DNA of 64,000 bases, taken from Flavobacteriaceae bacterium PS02338 (lineage in GTDB: Bacteria; Bacteroidota; Bacteroidia; Sphingobacteriales; Sphingobacteriaceae). Under the pieces are notes generated by a model that was given only the letters and a program-made list of their open reading frames with translations, did not search any database and was not told the DNA's origin. The translations under genes were made by a program, and so were the position numbers. Below are positions 35,563 through 45,445 of the stretch, one piece after another (position 1 is the first letter of the stretch; every line of letters starts with the position of its first letter). Location: positions 186,001 to 250,000 of the forward strand of contig JASCOD010000001.1 in the NCBI GenBank assembly GCA_029959615.1, in the 5' to 3' direction.

Positions 35563-38500
35563 ATGTTTAAAAAATTTATCGACAGGCCAGTACTTTCTAC
35601 AGTAATCTCCATCATTATTTTGATTTTGGGCGTACTGGGGATTATCACTTTGCCTGTTTCGCAATACCCAGAAATTGCACCACCAACGGTGCAAGTATCT
35701 GCTTCTTACCAAGGTGCTAATGCCGATGTGGTAATGAGTAGTGTAGTGGTTCCGCTTGAGGAACAAATTAACGGTGTGGAAGACATGACTTATATGACTT
35801 CATCGGCCGGAAATGATGGCTCTGCAACGATTACCATCAACTTTAAGTTAGGCACAAACCCGGATTTAGCTGCTGTAAACGTACAAAACCGTGTAGCTCG
35901 TGCTACCAGTTTATTACCAGCTGAAGTAACCAGAGCGGGTGTAATTACCGCTAAAAGACAAGCCAGTAACGTACTAATTTTCTCGCTCTATAGTGATGAC
36001 CCTGCATACGATCAGAAATTCTTACAAAACTATGCGGAGATCAATATCATTCCTCAAATTAAGAGGGTAACAGGTGTGGGAGATGTAAGTGCCTTTGGTC
36101 AGTCTATCTATACCATGCGTTTATGGTTGAAACCAGATGTGATGGCTGCTTACGGATTAATTCCTAGCGATGTTAGCGCAGCATTAGCCGACCAAAATAT
36201 TGAAGCCGCACCTGGACAACTGGGAGAACAAGCGGCAGAATCATTTCAATACACTTTAAAATATACTGGTAGATTAAAAGACGAAACTCAATTTGGTGAC
36301 ATCATTATTAGAACCGCCGAAAATGGACAGGTTTTAAAATTGAAAGATGTTGCCCGAATAGAAATGGGTGCGCAAAGTTATGCCAGTTCTATTAGCTTTA
36401 ACAAGAAACCTGGTTTAGGTTTTATGGTAAACCAAACCGCCGGTTCAAATGCTAAGGAAGTAATTGATGGGGCTTTGAAAGCTGTAAAAGCAGCAAGCGC
36501 TGATTTTCCTAGTGGTGTAAAATATGATATTTTAACCAACGTAAACGACTTCTTAGATGCCTCTATCGAAAAGGTATTACACACCTTAGTTGAAGCCTTT
36601 ATCTTGGTATTTATTGTGGTATTTATTTTCCTTCAGGATTTTAAATCGACTTTAATTCCAGCTATTTCGGTACCGGTAGCTATTGTGGGTACATTTTTCT
36701 TCCTAAGTTTATTTGGCTTTACTATCAACCTACTCACTTTATTTGCATTGGTACTGGCCATTGGTATTGTGGTAGATGATGCCATTGTAGTCGTCGAGGC
36801 TGTGCACGCCAAGCTCGACAAGGGCTACAAATCTGCCAAAAAAGCTACGCAAGATGCGATGGAAGAAATTACCGGAGCCATCATTTCCATCACTTTGGTA
36901 ATGGCGGCGGTATTCGTTCCAGTAAGTTTTATCAGCGGTTCATCGGGTGTATTCTATAAACAGTTTGGTTTAACCTTAGCGATATCAATTATCTTATCGG
37001 CAATTAATGCATTGACTTTAAGTCCGGCTTTATGTGCACTATTATTAAAACCACACAAGGATGACCATGAGGAGAAGAAAGGATTTATGAAACGCTTTTA
37101 TGCGGCTTTCAATACTTCTTTCGAAACCATGACCCGCAAATACAAGGGTTCGGTTTACTTCTTGGCTAAGAAAAAATGGATAGCAGGATTAGGTTTGCTA
37201 GCTTTCATTGTAGCACTAGTTTGGGCGATGAATACTACGCCTAAAGGTTTCGTACCAAATGAAGACTTAGGCTCAATCATGTCAGATATTTCATTGCCTC
37301 CAGGTACTTCACAAGAACGAACCAACGAGGTAATTACTAAAATCGACAGCATTGTGGCTACTGTTCCTGAGGTGAGGCTTACCTTAAAAGTAATTGGTAG
37401 AGCGATGATCAGTGGTTCTGGAAGTTCTTACGGAATGGTGATTGCCCGTTTAAAGCCTTGGGATCAGCGTAAACGCGATGTAAAAACCATTATTGGAGAA
37501 CTTTTTGCAAAAACGGCTAACATCAAAGAAGCTAAAATCATCTTCTTTGCACCTCCAACCATTCAAGGTTTTGGTACTGGCGGTGGTTTCGAATTCCAGT
37601 TACAAGATAAAACTGGTGGCACCATTGCAGATTTTTCTAGAATAAGCAATGAGTTTTTAGCAGCCCTAAGTAAGCGCCCTGAAATACAATACGCAGCAAC
37701 TTCATTTAACCCTAACTTCCCTCAGTATTTAATTAAGGCCAACGTAGCTAAAATTAAACAAGCCGGATTAAATGTGAATGATGTAATGAGCGTAATGCAA
37801 GGTTACTATGGCGGTGTTTATGCTTCTAACTTTAATAAATTCGGAAAGCAATATAGGGTAGTTTATCAGGCCGATCCCAAATATCGTGGCAACTTAGAAA
37901 GTTTAAATTCTGTTTACGTACGCACACCAAGTGGCACCATGGCACCTATTTCAGGTTTCATTTCTACCGAGAGAGTTTACGGGCCACAGGCAATTTCAAG
38001 GTTTAACCTTTATACTTCAATTGCAGTAACAGGAAATCCAAAACCAGGCTTTAGCTCGGGTGATGCCTTGAAAGCAGTACAAGAAGAAGCGGCTAAGATT
38101 TTACCACAAGGCTATGGTTACGAGTTCTCTGGACTGTCTCGTGAAGAGCAGTCTGCAGGAAGTCAAACTGTATTTATCTTCTTGTTATGTCTGATTTTCG
38201 TGTACTTCTTACTTTGTGCACAATACGAAAGTTACGTGTTGCCTTTAGCGGTAATTTTATCACTTCCGGTAGGTTTAGCAGGTGTATTTATTTTCGATAA
38301 GATTTTTGGTATCGATAACAACATCTACACTCAAATTACCCTCATCATGTTAATTGGTTTATTAGCGAAAAATGCCATCCTAATTGTAGAGTTTGCCGCA
38401 GAGCGAAGAAGAAAAGGAATGACCATTTTACAAGCTGCGCTAGAAGGTGCAACGGCCAGGTTAAGACCAATCTTGATGACCTCTTTTGCGTTTATCTTAG

Positions 38501-38739
38501 GACTTTTACCATTGATGCTATCTACAGGTGTAGGTGCAGCAGGTAACACTTCTATTGGTACTGGTGCAGTTGGAGGTATGTTAATCGGAACTGTATTTGG
38601 GGTTTTCATTATCCCAGTATTGTTTATTGTTTTCCAAACCTTACAAGAGAAAGTCAGCAGCAAATCTCCTTATGATGAAAGTGTAATGGAAAGACAAACG
38701 CATTTGAACTTCGAAAAATCAGACACTCCTGAAGACTAA
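35563..38739 (+). CDS. RND-family multidrug efflux transporter (AcrB/MexB type)
   Basis: 1058 aa, the usual HAE1 length. Proton-driven inner-membrane trimer that exports hydrophobic compounds through adaptor and outer-membrane channel. N-terminus MFKKFIDRPVLSTVISII, the porter domain with SQYPEIAPPTV, the ISIPVAIVGTFF-like helix region, TM4 with the proton-relay Asp pair (LAIGIVVDDAIVVVEAVH), a GSSGVFYKQFGLTLAISI helix and a TM10-11 GLLAKNAILIVEFA segment. The C-terminus is short and charged. It is flanked by the adaptor and channel genes. Confidence 0.96.
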   Translation: MFKKFIDRPVLSTVISIIILILGVLGIITLPVSQYPEIAPPTVQVSASYQGANADVVMSSVVVPLEEQINGVEDMTYMTSSAGNDGSATITINFKLGTNPDLAAVNVQNRVARATSLLPAEVTRAGVITAKRQASNVLIFSLYSDDPAYDQKFLQNYAEINIIPQIKRVTGVGDVSAFGQSIYTMRLWLKPDVMAAYGLIPSDVSAALADQNIEAAPGQLGEQAAESFQYTLKYTGRLKDETQFGDIIIRTAENGQVLKLKDVARIEMGAQSYASSISFNKKPGLGFMVNQTAGSNAKEVIDGALKAVKAASADFPSGVKYDILTNVNDFLDASIEKVLHTLVEAFILVFIVVFIFLQDFKSTLIPAISVPVAIVGTFFFLSLFGFTINLLTLFALVLAIGIVVDDAIVVVEAVHAKLDKGYKSAKKATQDAMEEITGAIISITLVMAAVFVPVSFISGSSGVFYKQFGLTLAISIILSAINALTLSPALCALLLKPHKDDHEEKKGFMKRFYAAFNTSFETMTRKYKGSVYFLAKKKWIAGLGLLAFIVALVWAMNTTPKGFVPNEDLGSIMSDISLPPGTSQERTNEVITKIDSIVATVPEVRLTLKVIGRAMISGSGSSYGMVIARLKPWDQRKRDVKTIIGELFAKTANIKEAKIIFFAPPTIQGFGTGGGFEFQLQDKTGGTIADFSRISNEFLAALSKRPEIQYAATSFNPNFPQYLIKANVAKIKQAGLNVNDVMSVMQGYYGGVYASNFNKFGKQYRVVYQADPKYRGNLESLNSVYVRTPSGTMAPISGFISTERVYGPQAISRFNLYTSIAVTGNPKPGFSSGDALKAVQEEAAKILPQGYGYEFSGLSREEQSAGSQTVFIFLLCLIFVYFLLCAQYESYVLPLAVILSLPVGLAGVFIFDKIFGIDNNIYTQITLIMLIGLLAKNAILIVEFAAERRRKGMTILQAALEGATARLRPILMTSFAFILGLLPLMLSTGVGAAGNTSIGTGAVGGMLIGTVFGVFIIPVLFIVFQTLQEKVSSKSPYDESVMERQTHLNFEKSDTPED

Positions 38740-38754
38740 ATTCAGCCTATCAAC

Positions 38755-40164
38755 ATGACAAGAAATCAGAAAATATCAATATTTATCACGGGTTCCCTAA
38801 TTTTAAGTTTGGGAGCTTGTGTAACCCAAAAATACAAAACACCCGAGGAGCTAAAAGCGGATGGTTTGTACAGAGACGTGGCACAAACAGACTCGGCAAC
38901 TATTGCCAATTTACCAACATCAACTTTGTTTAGCGACCCACAATTACAGGCTTTAATTAAAGAAGGGATTGAAAACAATTTAGATTTAAAAAGCTCGATA
39001 GAAAGGATGAAAAGTGCTGAAGCGAACTTACGTTTGAGCAAAACTGCATTTTTACCTAGCTTAAATCTAGATGTAAACGTAACCGATAACAAACAATCTG
39101 TTGCAGCTTTAAACTTCCCTCCCGGGATTAACATTAACACCGAAACACAACTTTACAGAGCACAATTAAGTACCGCTTGGGAAATTGATGTTTGGGGTAA
39201 ATTAGGAAGCGCTAAACGTTCGGCACTAGCTTCTTATTTACAAACTGACGCAGCTAAACGTGCCGTACAAACACAATTGATCAGCTCTATTGCTACCAAC
39301 TACTATTCTTTATTAGCTTTAGATTTACAATTGAAAATTACGGAGCAAACCTTAGCTAGTCGCATTAAAAATGTGGAAGCAATTAAGGAACTGAAAGAAG
39401 CAGGCATTGTAAATGGGGCTGCTGTGGTACAAAGCGAAGCGAACAGATATGCTGCCGAAGTAAGTATTCCAGATTTGAAAAGAAGCATCAGAGAAACTGA
39501 AAACGCATTGAATCTTTTGTTAGGTAAAGGAGCAGGCTCGATAACTAGAAACACCTTAGATACGCAGCAAGACTACAAAGATTTGCAAGTAGGTCTTTCA
39601 TCTCAATTACTGAAAAATAGACCTGATGTTCAACAAGCGGAATTGGCTTTCAGGGTTGCTTTTGAGAACACCAACTTAGCAAAAACTTACTTCTATCCTC
39701 AGTTAACTTTAACTGCTAACGGCGGCTTGTCTTCATTGAAATTAGAGAATTTCTTTAACAATTCTATTTTCTATAGCATTGTTGGGGGTTTAACACAGCC
39801 AATTTTTAACAAAGGGCAGAATAAAGCGAGATTAACTTCGGCTAAAGCAGCTCAGCAAGAATCGTATTTTGCCTTTCAGAAATCGGTGTTAACAGCTGGT
39901 TCTGAGGTATCAAACGCTCTGTATGCTTATCAGGCGGCTGTAGAAAAAGAAGCATCAAGAACAAAGCAAATAGCTTCTTTAGAAAAAGCAGTAGATTACA
40001 CCAAAGAATTGCTTAAATTTAGTTCGGCAACAAATTACACAGATGTACTAACTTCTGAGCAAAGTTTATTGGCAGCTCAATTGAGTGCGGTGAATGATAA
40101 ATTACAGAAATTACAATCTATTGTCACCCTGTATCGTGCTTTAGGCGGCGGCTGGAAAGAATAG
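38755..40164 (+). CDS. outer-membrane efflux channel lipoprotein (NodT/OprM type)
   Basis: 469 aa. Lipobox LSLGACVTQKYKTPE. Two repeated halves, each with long helices and two beta strands, as in TolC/OprM: LQALIKEGIENNLDLKSSIE then LSTAWEIDVWGKLGSAKRSA in the first, LLKNRPDVQQAELAFRVAFE then a GGLTQPIFNKGQNKARLTSA segment in the second. It completes the tripartite pump of the two preceding genes (15 bases after the pump gene) and is followed by a strong terminator. Confidence 0.95.
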   Translation: MTRNQKISIFITGSLILSLGACVTQKYKTPEELKADGLYRDVAQTDSATIANLPTSTLFSDPQLQALIKEGIENNLDLKSSIERMKSAEANLRLSKTAFLPSLNLDVNVTDNKQSVAALNFPPGININTETQLYRAQLSTAWEIDVWGKLGSAKRSALASYLQTDAAKRAVQTQLISSIATNYYSLLALDLQLKITEQTLASRIKNVEAIKELKEAGIVNGAAVVQSEANRYAAEVSIPDLKRSIRETENALNLLLGKGAGSITRNTLDTQQDYKDLQVGLSSQLLKNRPDVQQAELAFRVAFENTNLAKTYFYPQLTLTANGGLSSLKLENFFNNSIFYSIVGGLTQPIFNKGQNKARLTSAKAAQQESYFAFQKSVLTAGSEVSNALYAYQAAVEKEASRTKQIASLEKAVDYTKELLKFSSATNYTDVLTSEQSLLAAQLSAVNDKLQKLQSIVTLYRALGGGWKE

Positions 40165-40189
40165 CGCAAACATACCCAATTATAATTTT

Positions 40190-40222
40190 AAGCTCCGGAC
40201 GAAAGTTTGGAGCTTTTTTTTG
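40190..40222 (+). terminator. terminator of the efflux operon
   Basis: Stem AAGCTCCGGAC / GTTTGGAGCTT around a GAAA loop (one G-T pair and a mismatch), followed by T7. Confidence 0.85.
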
Positions 40223-40224
40223 TA

Positions 40225-40316
40225 TTGCCGTCATTGCGAAGAGGAACGACGAAGCAATAACGACACCTTTATAGCGCTTTGCCACTCATCGCATTGGAGG
40301 AGGCTACGTTGGGTCG
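40225..40316. repeat. intergenic repeat between convergent genes
   Basis: Contains GTCATTGCGAAGAGGAACGA and CGAAGCAATAACG, with TTGCG/CGCAA-like inversions. It resembles the 55780-55837 palindrome (shared GTCATTGCG core). No gene. Confidence 0.5.
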
Positions 40317-42605
40317 CTACTCTCCCTCTGCCATATACGCAGCAATAGCAATTTTGATCTCTCCAAAATCGTAAGATCTACCAACGTGATCTCGAATCTC
40401 GTTGAGCTTGATGCTTTTAATCTCCCGAATGGCTTTCAATAAAACTTCTAACTTGTGCTTAGCAATTACCTTATCTGCACTTATTTGATTTTGTACGATG
40501 TAATGTGCCAAATGGCCTTCGATAGTTCCTTTGGTCATTTTCCTTTCGGCAGCAATTTCCGTTGGTGTTTTACCTTCGTTAAATAAAGCCAATGTCACCT
40601 CTTTTGTATCTACTTTTGGTGTTTTTTCCTTTTCAGTTTTCTTCTTACTTCCTGGTCTAGTTTCTCCTCCTGTTCGCTCCAGTTCCTCCTTATTTGGCAG
40701 GCTGAATGCCTTTTTCATCTGCTCTTCACGTTTTGCTAAACCATAAAGGTTATTCAAATCATCCTTCCCAATTTCTAAACCTACTGCTTTTGCTCCCAAC
40801 AGTGCTTTAGCTCGAACAATCTTTTTGAACTGTTCATAAAACATTGCCTCCAAATCAATCAGTTCATTCAAATATTCTTTCGTCTGTTTTTGTTCCTTTA
40901 CAGCTTCTATATGCTCAAAAACTATATTGCTTTGCGTTACTAAAATTGGTGTAAAATAATTACTTGCAGCTTCTGTACGAGTAATCAATGTTTCTAGATC
41001 TAAGGATTGCCCTAATACCAAAAGACGATCTATTTGCTTTAGAAACTTGTCTGCATGAACCTTAGCTGTCATCAACTCCTGTTGTAACTTTACCGCCCAA
41101 GCCAAATGGGTTTGTTTTACCGAACGCTTTTCATCTTTACTGTAACTGAACACATGTTCGTAAACAAAATTATCCAGTAAAGTAAAATTGAAGGCTTGCA
41201 GCAGTGACTGCTTTAGAAAAGCATCGGCTTCTTTAGTGATCTGCGTAACCAAACTCTCTTGCTGCTCCTTCGTCCGCGAATAATAAGCTACATTTTGGTC
41301 AGCTTTCATCCCTCTATTATTGAGGTGTGAGGTTAAGATCAGGCCATCAATAGAACGTAATCGCGATAACGCTACATAAATCTGTCCAGGAGCAAAAGCA
41401 TCACCGATATCTACAATCGCCTTATCAAAAGTTAAACCCTGACTTTTATGTACGGTTATAGCCCAAGCCAACTTCAAAGGATATTGTGTAAACGTACCGA
41501 TCTCCTCTTCTTCAATCTCATTAGTATGCTTATTGGTAGTGTACCTAATGTTTTTCCAAGCGTATTGTTCCAAGCTAATTGGATACTTATTTCCCTCCGG
41601 CAAAACTTCAATATAGTCGTCACGAAGATCAGTTACTACCGCTAGCTTCCCATTAAAAAAACGTTGTTCGCCTTTCGGATCATTTTTAATGAACATCACC
41701 TGCGCTCCGATTTTCAGCTCTAAAGTTTTTTCTATCGGATAAGCACTTTCCGAAAACTCCTTCTCGATAATAGCATTGTAGAAATACGATTTACCTTTCA
41801 GTTCTTTCAAGCTACCCCTATTCATCCCATCGGCTTTGCTGTTATGCGTAGTCAACGTGATGTAATTATCGCTTAAATCAGGTTTATAGTTTTCTTGGTA
41901 ATGGCTTTTAAGCAGAGCGATGTCTTGCTCGGTAGCCACGTTATTCCTTAAATTATTAAGCAGGCTAATAAAAGTCTCGTCTGCCTGTCTATAGATTTTA
42001 TCTAGTTCAATGTAAATCGGGGGGCTATTCTTTAAGCAAAGTGCATCAAAAAAGAAAGGACTTTGATAAAACTGGGAAAGTAATTCTTGCTCTTGATTTT
42101 TAACTACTGGGGGCAACTGATATAAATCGCCGATGAAGAGCACTTGCACACCACCAAAGTTATCGTTGTTTCGTCTTACATAGCGCAATACAAAATCAAT
42201 CGCATCTAGTAAATCCGCTCGGAGCATACTCACCTCATCTATCACTAGCAACTCCATATCTAGTAAAATTCTACGCTTAATAGAATTCATACTCAGGTGT
42301 CGAACTAAACTTTTCGGTGTGTTATAAGGTACTCCAGACGGCAGTTTTTGATCTGGCGTAATACGTGGCACAAAAGTTCCAAATGGCAGCTGAAACAGAG
42401 AGTGTATGGTAACTCCAGACGCATTAATGGCGGCAATACCGGTAGGTGCAACAATTACTGCCCTTTTATGGGTTTTGGCAATAATGTTACGTAAAAAGGT
42501 AGTTTTTCCAGTACCAGCTTTTCCAGTTAAGAAAATATGCCTTGAAGTTTGATTAACAAACTTCGCAGCGAGTTCGGCAGGTTGTAGATGTTCGTTTTCT
42601 TCCAA
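40317..42605 (-). CDS. Pif1/RecD-like helicase with C-terminal helix-turn-helix
   Basis: 762 aa. Superfamily 1B helicase: Walker A LTGKAGTGKTTFL, VVIAPTGIAAINASG-type motif, Walker B LLVIDEVSMLRADLLDAID, GDLYQLPPV, and the later motif VHKSQGLTFDKAIVDIG with YVALSRLRS. The last 150 residues hold a wHTH of the HTH_40 kind (EGKTPTEIAAERKMTKGTIE). This fits an ATP-dependent DNA-unwinding enzyme in the cytoplasm; the precise role (G-quadruplex or recombination substrates) is not shown. The start is a TTG one base after the TGA of the DUF4153 gene, so translation is probably coupled. No ATG precedes the Walker A motif in frame. Confidence 0.88.
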   Translation of the reverse strand: MEENEHLQPAELAAKFVNQTSRHIFLTGKAGTGKTTFLRNIIAKTHKRAVIVAPTGIAAINASGVTIHSLFQLPFGTFVPRITPDQKLPSGVPYNTPKSLVRHLSMNSIKRRILLDMELLVIDEVSMLRADLLDAIDFVLRYVRRNNDNFGGVQVLFIGDLYQLPPVVKNQEQELLSQFYQSPFFFDALCLKNSPPIYIELDKIYRQADETFISLLNNLRNNVATEQDIALLKSHYQENYKPDLSDNYITLTTHNSKADGMNRGSLKELKGKSYFYNAIIEKEFSESAYPIEKTLELKIGAQVMFIKNDPKGEQRFFNGKLAVVTDLRDDYIEVLPEGNKYPISLEQYAWKNIRYTTNKHTNEIEEEEIGTFTQYPLKLAWAITVHKSQGLTFDKAIVDIGDAFAPGQIYVALSRLRSIDGLILTSHLNNRGMKADQNVAYYSRTKEQQESLVTQITKEADAFLKQSLLQAFNFTLLDNFVYEHVFSYSKDEKRSVKQTHLAWAVKLQQELMTAKVHADKFLKQIDRLLVLGQSLDLETLITRTEAASNYFTPILVTQSNIVFEHIEAVKEQKQTKEYLNELIDLEAMFYEQFKKIVRAKALLGAKAVGLEIGKDDLNNLYGLAKREEQMKKAFSLPNKEELERTGGETRPGSKKKTEKEKTPKVDTKEVTLALFNEGKTPTEIAAERKMTKGTIEGHLAHYIVQNQISADKVIAKHKLEVLLKAIREIKSIKLNEIRDHVGRSYDFGEIKIAIAAYMAEGE

Positions 42606-42606
42606 A

Positions 42607-44433
42607 TCAGTTGTTTTTTATAAGTAGGTAGCCTTCAAAAGATAAGTAACTAAAAGAATTTTTTTCTTTATTGTAATTACCGCTAAAAGTAGTTGCTACA
42701 AAAGTATAAGTATAATTGGGGCTTTGCTTTGTAAATAGCATTAATTCTTTTGGCACTTTGTAATAGCGGGTATTTTGATCTTCTTCCAATGTTCCTTTTT
42801 CACTTTCTATAATCAATTTTTTCACGCTGTCCCCAAGATTAAATTCGAGTGTAGGCTGTCCTGCTAAACTAATTTTAAAATTACCCAGCATCGCATCCTC
42901 ATGATTCTTTGTCGGCTCTCGTTCAATTTTTAGCATTTTATTATCAAAAGTAGCTTTTGCATCTGTATAATTACTCAAGCTGATTACTGCATCATAGCCT
43001 TTAATATAAGCTAAATCGCCATTTTCATTTCTAAATTCAAATGGCAAGCTTCTATCACCATAGAAATTTAATTTCTCAATTTTTAAAAGCTTAAAGGCTG
43101 TATCGATTTTTTTCTGCTCTATTTCGTAATCATAAAGGTTTCTGCTCTTCGCATTTGCATAAATTTTATCTTCTATTTCGTTTAGGTTGGCCTTAGTAAA
43201 TTGTTTTAACGACGTCAATCCGTGGCGATCTACCAGATAACGCACAACTTCTGGTATTTCCGATTTATCTTTCTTGCTTTTGCCACTCATCAGTCTTTTC
43301 AATCGAGATACTTGAGATATCTCAGAAACTGAGAATGCACTTTGAGGGCCATAAATCGCCAATACAGAAAGTATAAATAAGCTTATTGGAATAATTTTGA
43401 TATTCTGATTCTTACTAAAGAGGAAGTAGACAGTAATCCCTGTTAACCAAGCGGCAAGGACCATTAAAATATACCTCGATTCGGTGATCCCATAATTGCC
43501 TACCCTTTTAACTACCGCCAAAATGAGTAGTATAATCAATGGTATCATCATCAGATAGAAAAACCTAGAAAACAGCTTAATCCACCCATTTCCTTCTTTT
43601 TCCTTAATGGGATAAATTAGTAGTAACGACAAAATACCGAAAACTGCGTACCCCAAGATCAGTGTAGAGACTAAACCTTTAGGTAGTTCCCAATTAATTG
43701 CAATTTTTGCCTCGTACACCAACAGGATAAGCAGATAGATAGTCATTAATGGAATGAGTACATATTGCGTAAATATTTTTAGTCCCTTAGGGTAGCTATC
43801 GTCTTCCTTCAAGATTTCAAAATTTGAAGGGACACCAGCCAAGAAAAAGATGGTAGCAAAACCAGCACCTACCAATACGAAAAGCCTCATATAAACATAA
43901 GACCTAATATCTACATCAAAAAGCCCATCTATAGCGAACAAAGCTATAGCCAAACCTATGTATAACACCACAGCATAAAAGGCCGAAGTTAAAAACCGAA
44001 GAAATAAAACCTTATTGTACTGCCAAAAACCATTGAGATTGCCTCTACCAATAAAAGGTGAGAAAGCCACGAGTAAGTGAAAAGCAAAAGCTAGCAAACC
44101 AAAGCGAAATGCATCTATCAAGTACTTATAGGGGTCTAGCAAAAAATACAACCCCGTAAGAAATACTAGCGCTATTATTCGTACTACCCATTTTATAGAA
44201 GAGGATATAGAACGACTTTCTACATAGGTATCCAACGCCAGTAACAAAGTTAGGCCCAGATTACAAACCAAGAGTAATTTAACCAAGTTACTGGTATATG
44301 CTTTTGAAATACCGGGACCTACTAAATAACACCAAACAATTGTGGCAATTAGAGTAATGATAACCTGTAGAGGAAAACGAGCAATAGCATTTTTAAAATT
44401 AAGCCAAAGCGTACCTATTGATGGTAATTTCAT
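42607..44433 (-). CDS. DUF4153 multi-spanning membrane protein
   Basis: 608 aa. About twelve hydrophobic segments in the first 370 residues (e.g. FPLQVIITLIATIVWCYLVG, LVKLLLVCNLGLTLLLALD), then a soluble C-terminal half with a YLVDRHGLTSLKQF segment and a beta-rich end. The arrangement matches the DUF4153 family of Bacteroidota; no function is known. The helicase gene starts at its stop codon. Confidence 0.85.
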   Translation of the reverse strand: MKLPSIGTLWLNFKNAIARFPLQVIITLIATIVWCYLVGPGISKAYTSNLVKLLLVCNLGLTLLLALDTYVESRSISSSIKWVVRIIALVFLTGLYFLLDPYKYLIDAFRFGLLAFAFHLLVAFSPFIGRGNLNGFWQYNKVLFLRFLTSAFYAVVLYIGLAIALFAIDGLFDVDIRSYVYMRLFVLVGAGFATIFFLAGVPSNFEILKEDDSYPKGLKIFTQYVLIPLMTIYLLILLVYEAKIAINWELPKGLVSTLILGYAVFGILSLLLIYPIKEKEGNGWIKLFSRFFYLMMIPLIILLILAVVKRVGNYGITESRYILMVLAAWLTGITVYFLFSKNQNIKIIPISLFILSVLAIYGPQSAFSVSEISQVSRLKRLMSGKSKKDKSEIPEVVRYLVDRHGLTSLKQFTKANLNEIEDKIYANAKSRNLYDYEIEQKKIDTAFKLLKIEKLNFYGDRSLPFEFRNENGDLAYIKGYDAVISLSNYTDAKATFDNKMLKIEREPTKNHEDAMLGNFKISLAGQPTLEFNLGDSVKKLIIESEKGTLEEDQNTRYYKVPKELMLFTKQSPNYTYTFVATTFSGNYNKEKNSFSYLSFEGYLLIKNN

Positions 44434-44581
44434 AAGTTGGATTTTATTTACCTATAACAACGATTTTATTAAACAAATGACATCACTTCTTTACGGTTTA
44501 CAGCCTAATTCTTAAAGTTAATTAGTTGCGTGCTGCTTAATGATATCATTTCTTATCTCAAATTTACATTATAACTAAATA

Positions 44582-44630
44582 AAAAACCACCCTAAGATCT
44601 CGCTTTATCGAGTTCTTAGGATGGCTACAA
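44582..44630 (-). terminator. terminator of the response-regulator operon
   Basis: On the minus strand, CCTAAGAACTCG / CGAGATCTTAGG (one mismatch) with a 6-base loop, followed by GTGG and T6. The remainder of 44434-44740 shows no gene. Confidence 0.8.
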
Positions 44631-44740
44631 AAACATTAGACAGAGAAAACTACCTATTACCTATAAATAGAGCATCTAGTCCCTAATGATATGAGTATTA
44701 ATCCCCATAAGATCTTAAAAACTGTAAATAGTTAGCGTGC

Positions 44741-45436
44741 TTAGTTAACCACCAGCTTATATCCTTTTCCGTGAACATTAATAATCTCTACCTTCGGATC
44801 TTCTTTAAGGTATTTGCGCAGCTTACTCAAAAACACATCCATACTACGACCGTTGAAGTAATTGTCATCATGCCAAATATTAATCAGCGCTTCTTCACGG
44901 GTAAGTACGCTATTTTTCTTAAGACATAACAACCTTAGCAATTCCGCTTCTTTTGTAGATAGCTTTTGTTGGTCTCCATTAAAATGGATAAGTTGTGTGG
45001 TATAATCGAAAGTATAACTACCTATTTCAAATTGTTTTGGTTCTTCTTCTTGTGTTGGTTGTTGTGCAGAAGCCACACGCTTCAACAATGCATTAATACG
45101 AAGCAGCAATTCTTCAATTCTAAATGGCTTAGTGATATAATCATCACCCCCTAGATCATAAGCTAGAGATTTATCTTCCATCATTGATTTCGCGGTAGCA
45201 AAAATAATAGGAACATATTGATCTACCTTTCTAATTTCCTTGCCCAAAGTGAAGCCATCTTTTTTGGGCATCATTACATCTAGGATACAAAGATCAAAAG
45301 GTTGTTTACCAAAAGCTTTTAAACCCTCCTCACCATCTGTACACAGAACCACTTCAAAATTACCCTTAATCTGCAAGTAATCTTGCAGCAACAAACCTAA
45401 ATTCGGGTCATCCTCAACCAGCAGTATTTTCTTCAT
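44741..45436 (-). CDS. OmpR-family response regulator (RprY-like)
   Basis: 231 aa. Receiver domain: KKILLVEDDPNLGLLLQDYL, the phosphoacceptor Asp in LCILDVMMPKKDGFTLG, and the DYITKPFRIEELLLRI block. The C-terminal winged helix has KLSTKEAELLRLLCLKKNSV and NGRSMDVFLSKLRKYLKE. The resemblance to Bacteroides RprY in receiver motifs is strong, but identity is not proven. It lies ten bases after the histidine kinase gene and is co-transcribed with it. Confidence 0.93.
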   Translation of the reverse strand: MKKILLVEDDPNLGLLLQDYLQIKGNFEVVLCTDGEEGLKAFGKQPFDLCILDVMMPKKDGFTLGKEIRKVDQYVPIIFATAKSMMEDKSLAYDLGGDDYITKPFRIEELLLRINALLKRVASAQQPTQEEEPKQFEIGSYTFDYTTQLIHFNGDQQKLSTKEAELLRLLCLKKNSVLTREEALINIWHDDNYFNGRSMDVFLSKLRKYLKEDPKVEIINVHGKGYKLVVN

Positions 45437-45445
45437 ATCAATTGC

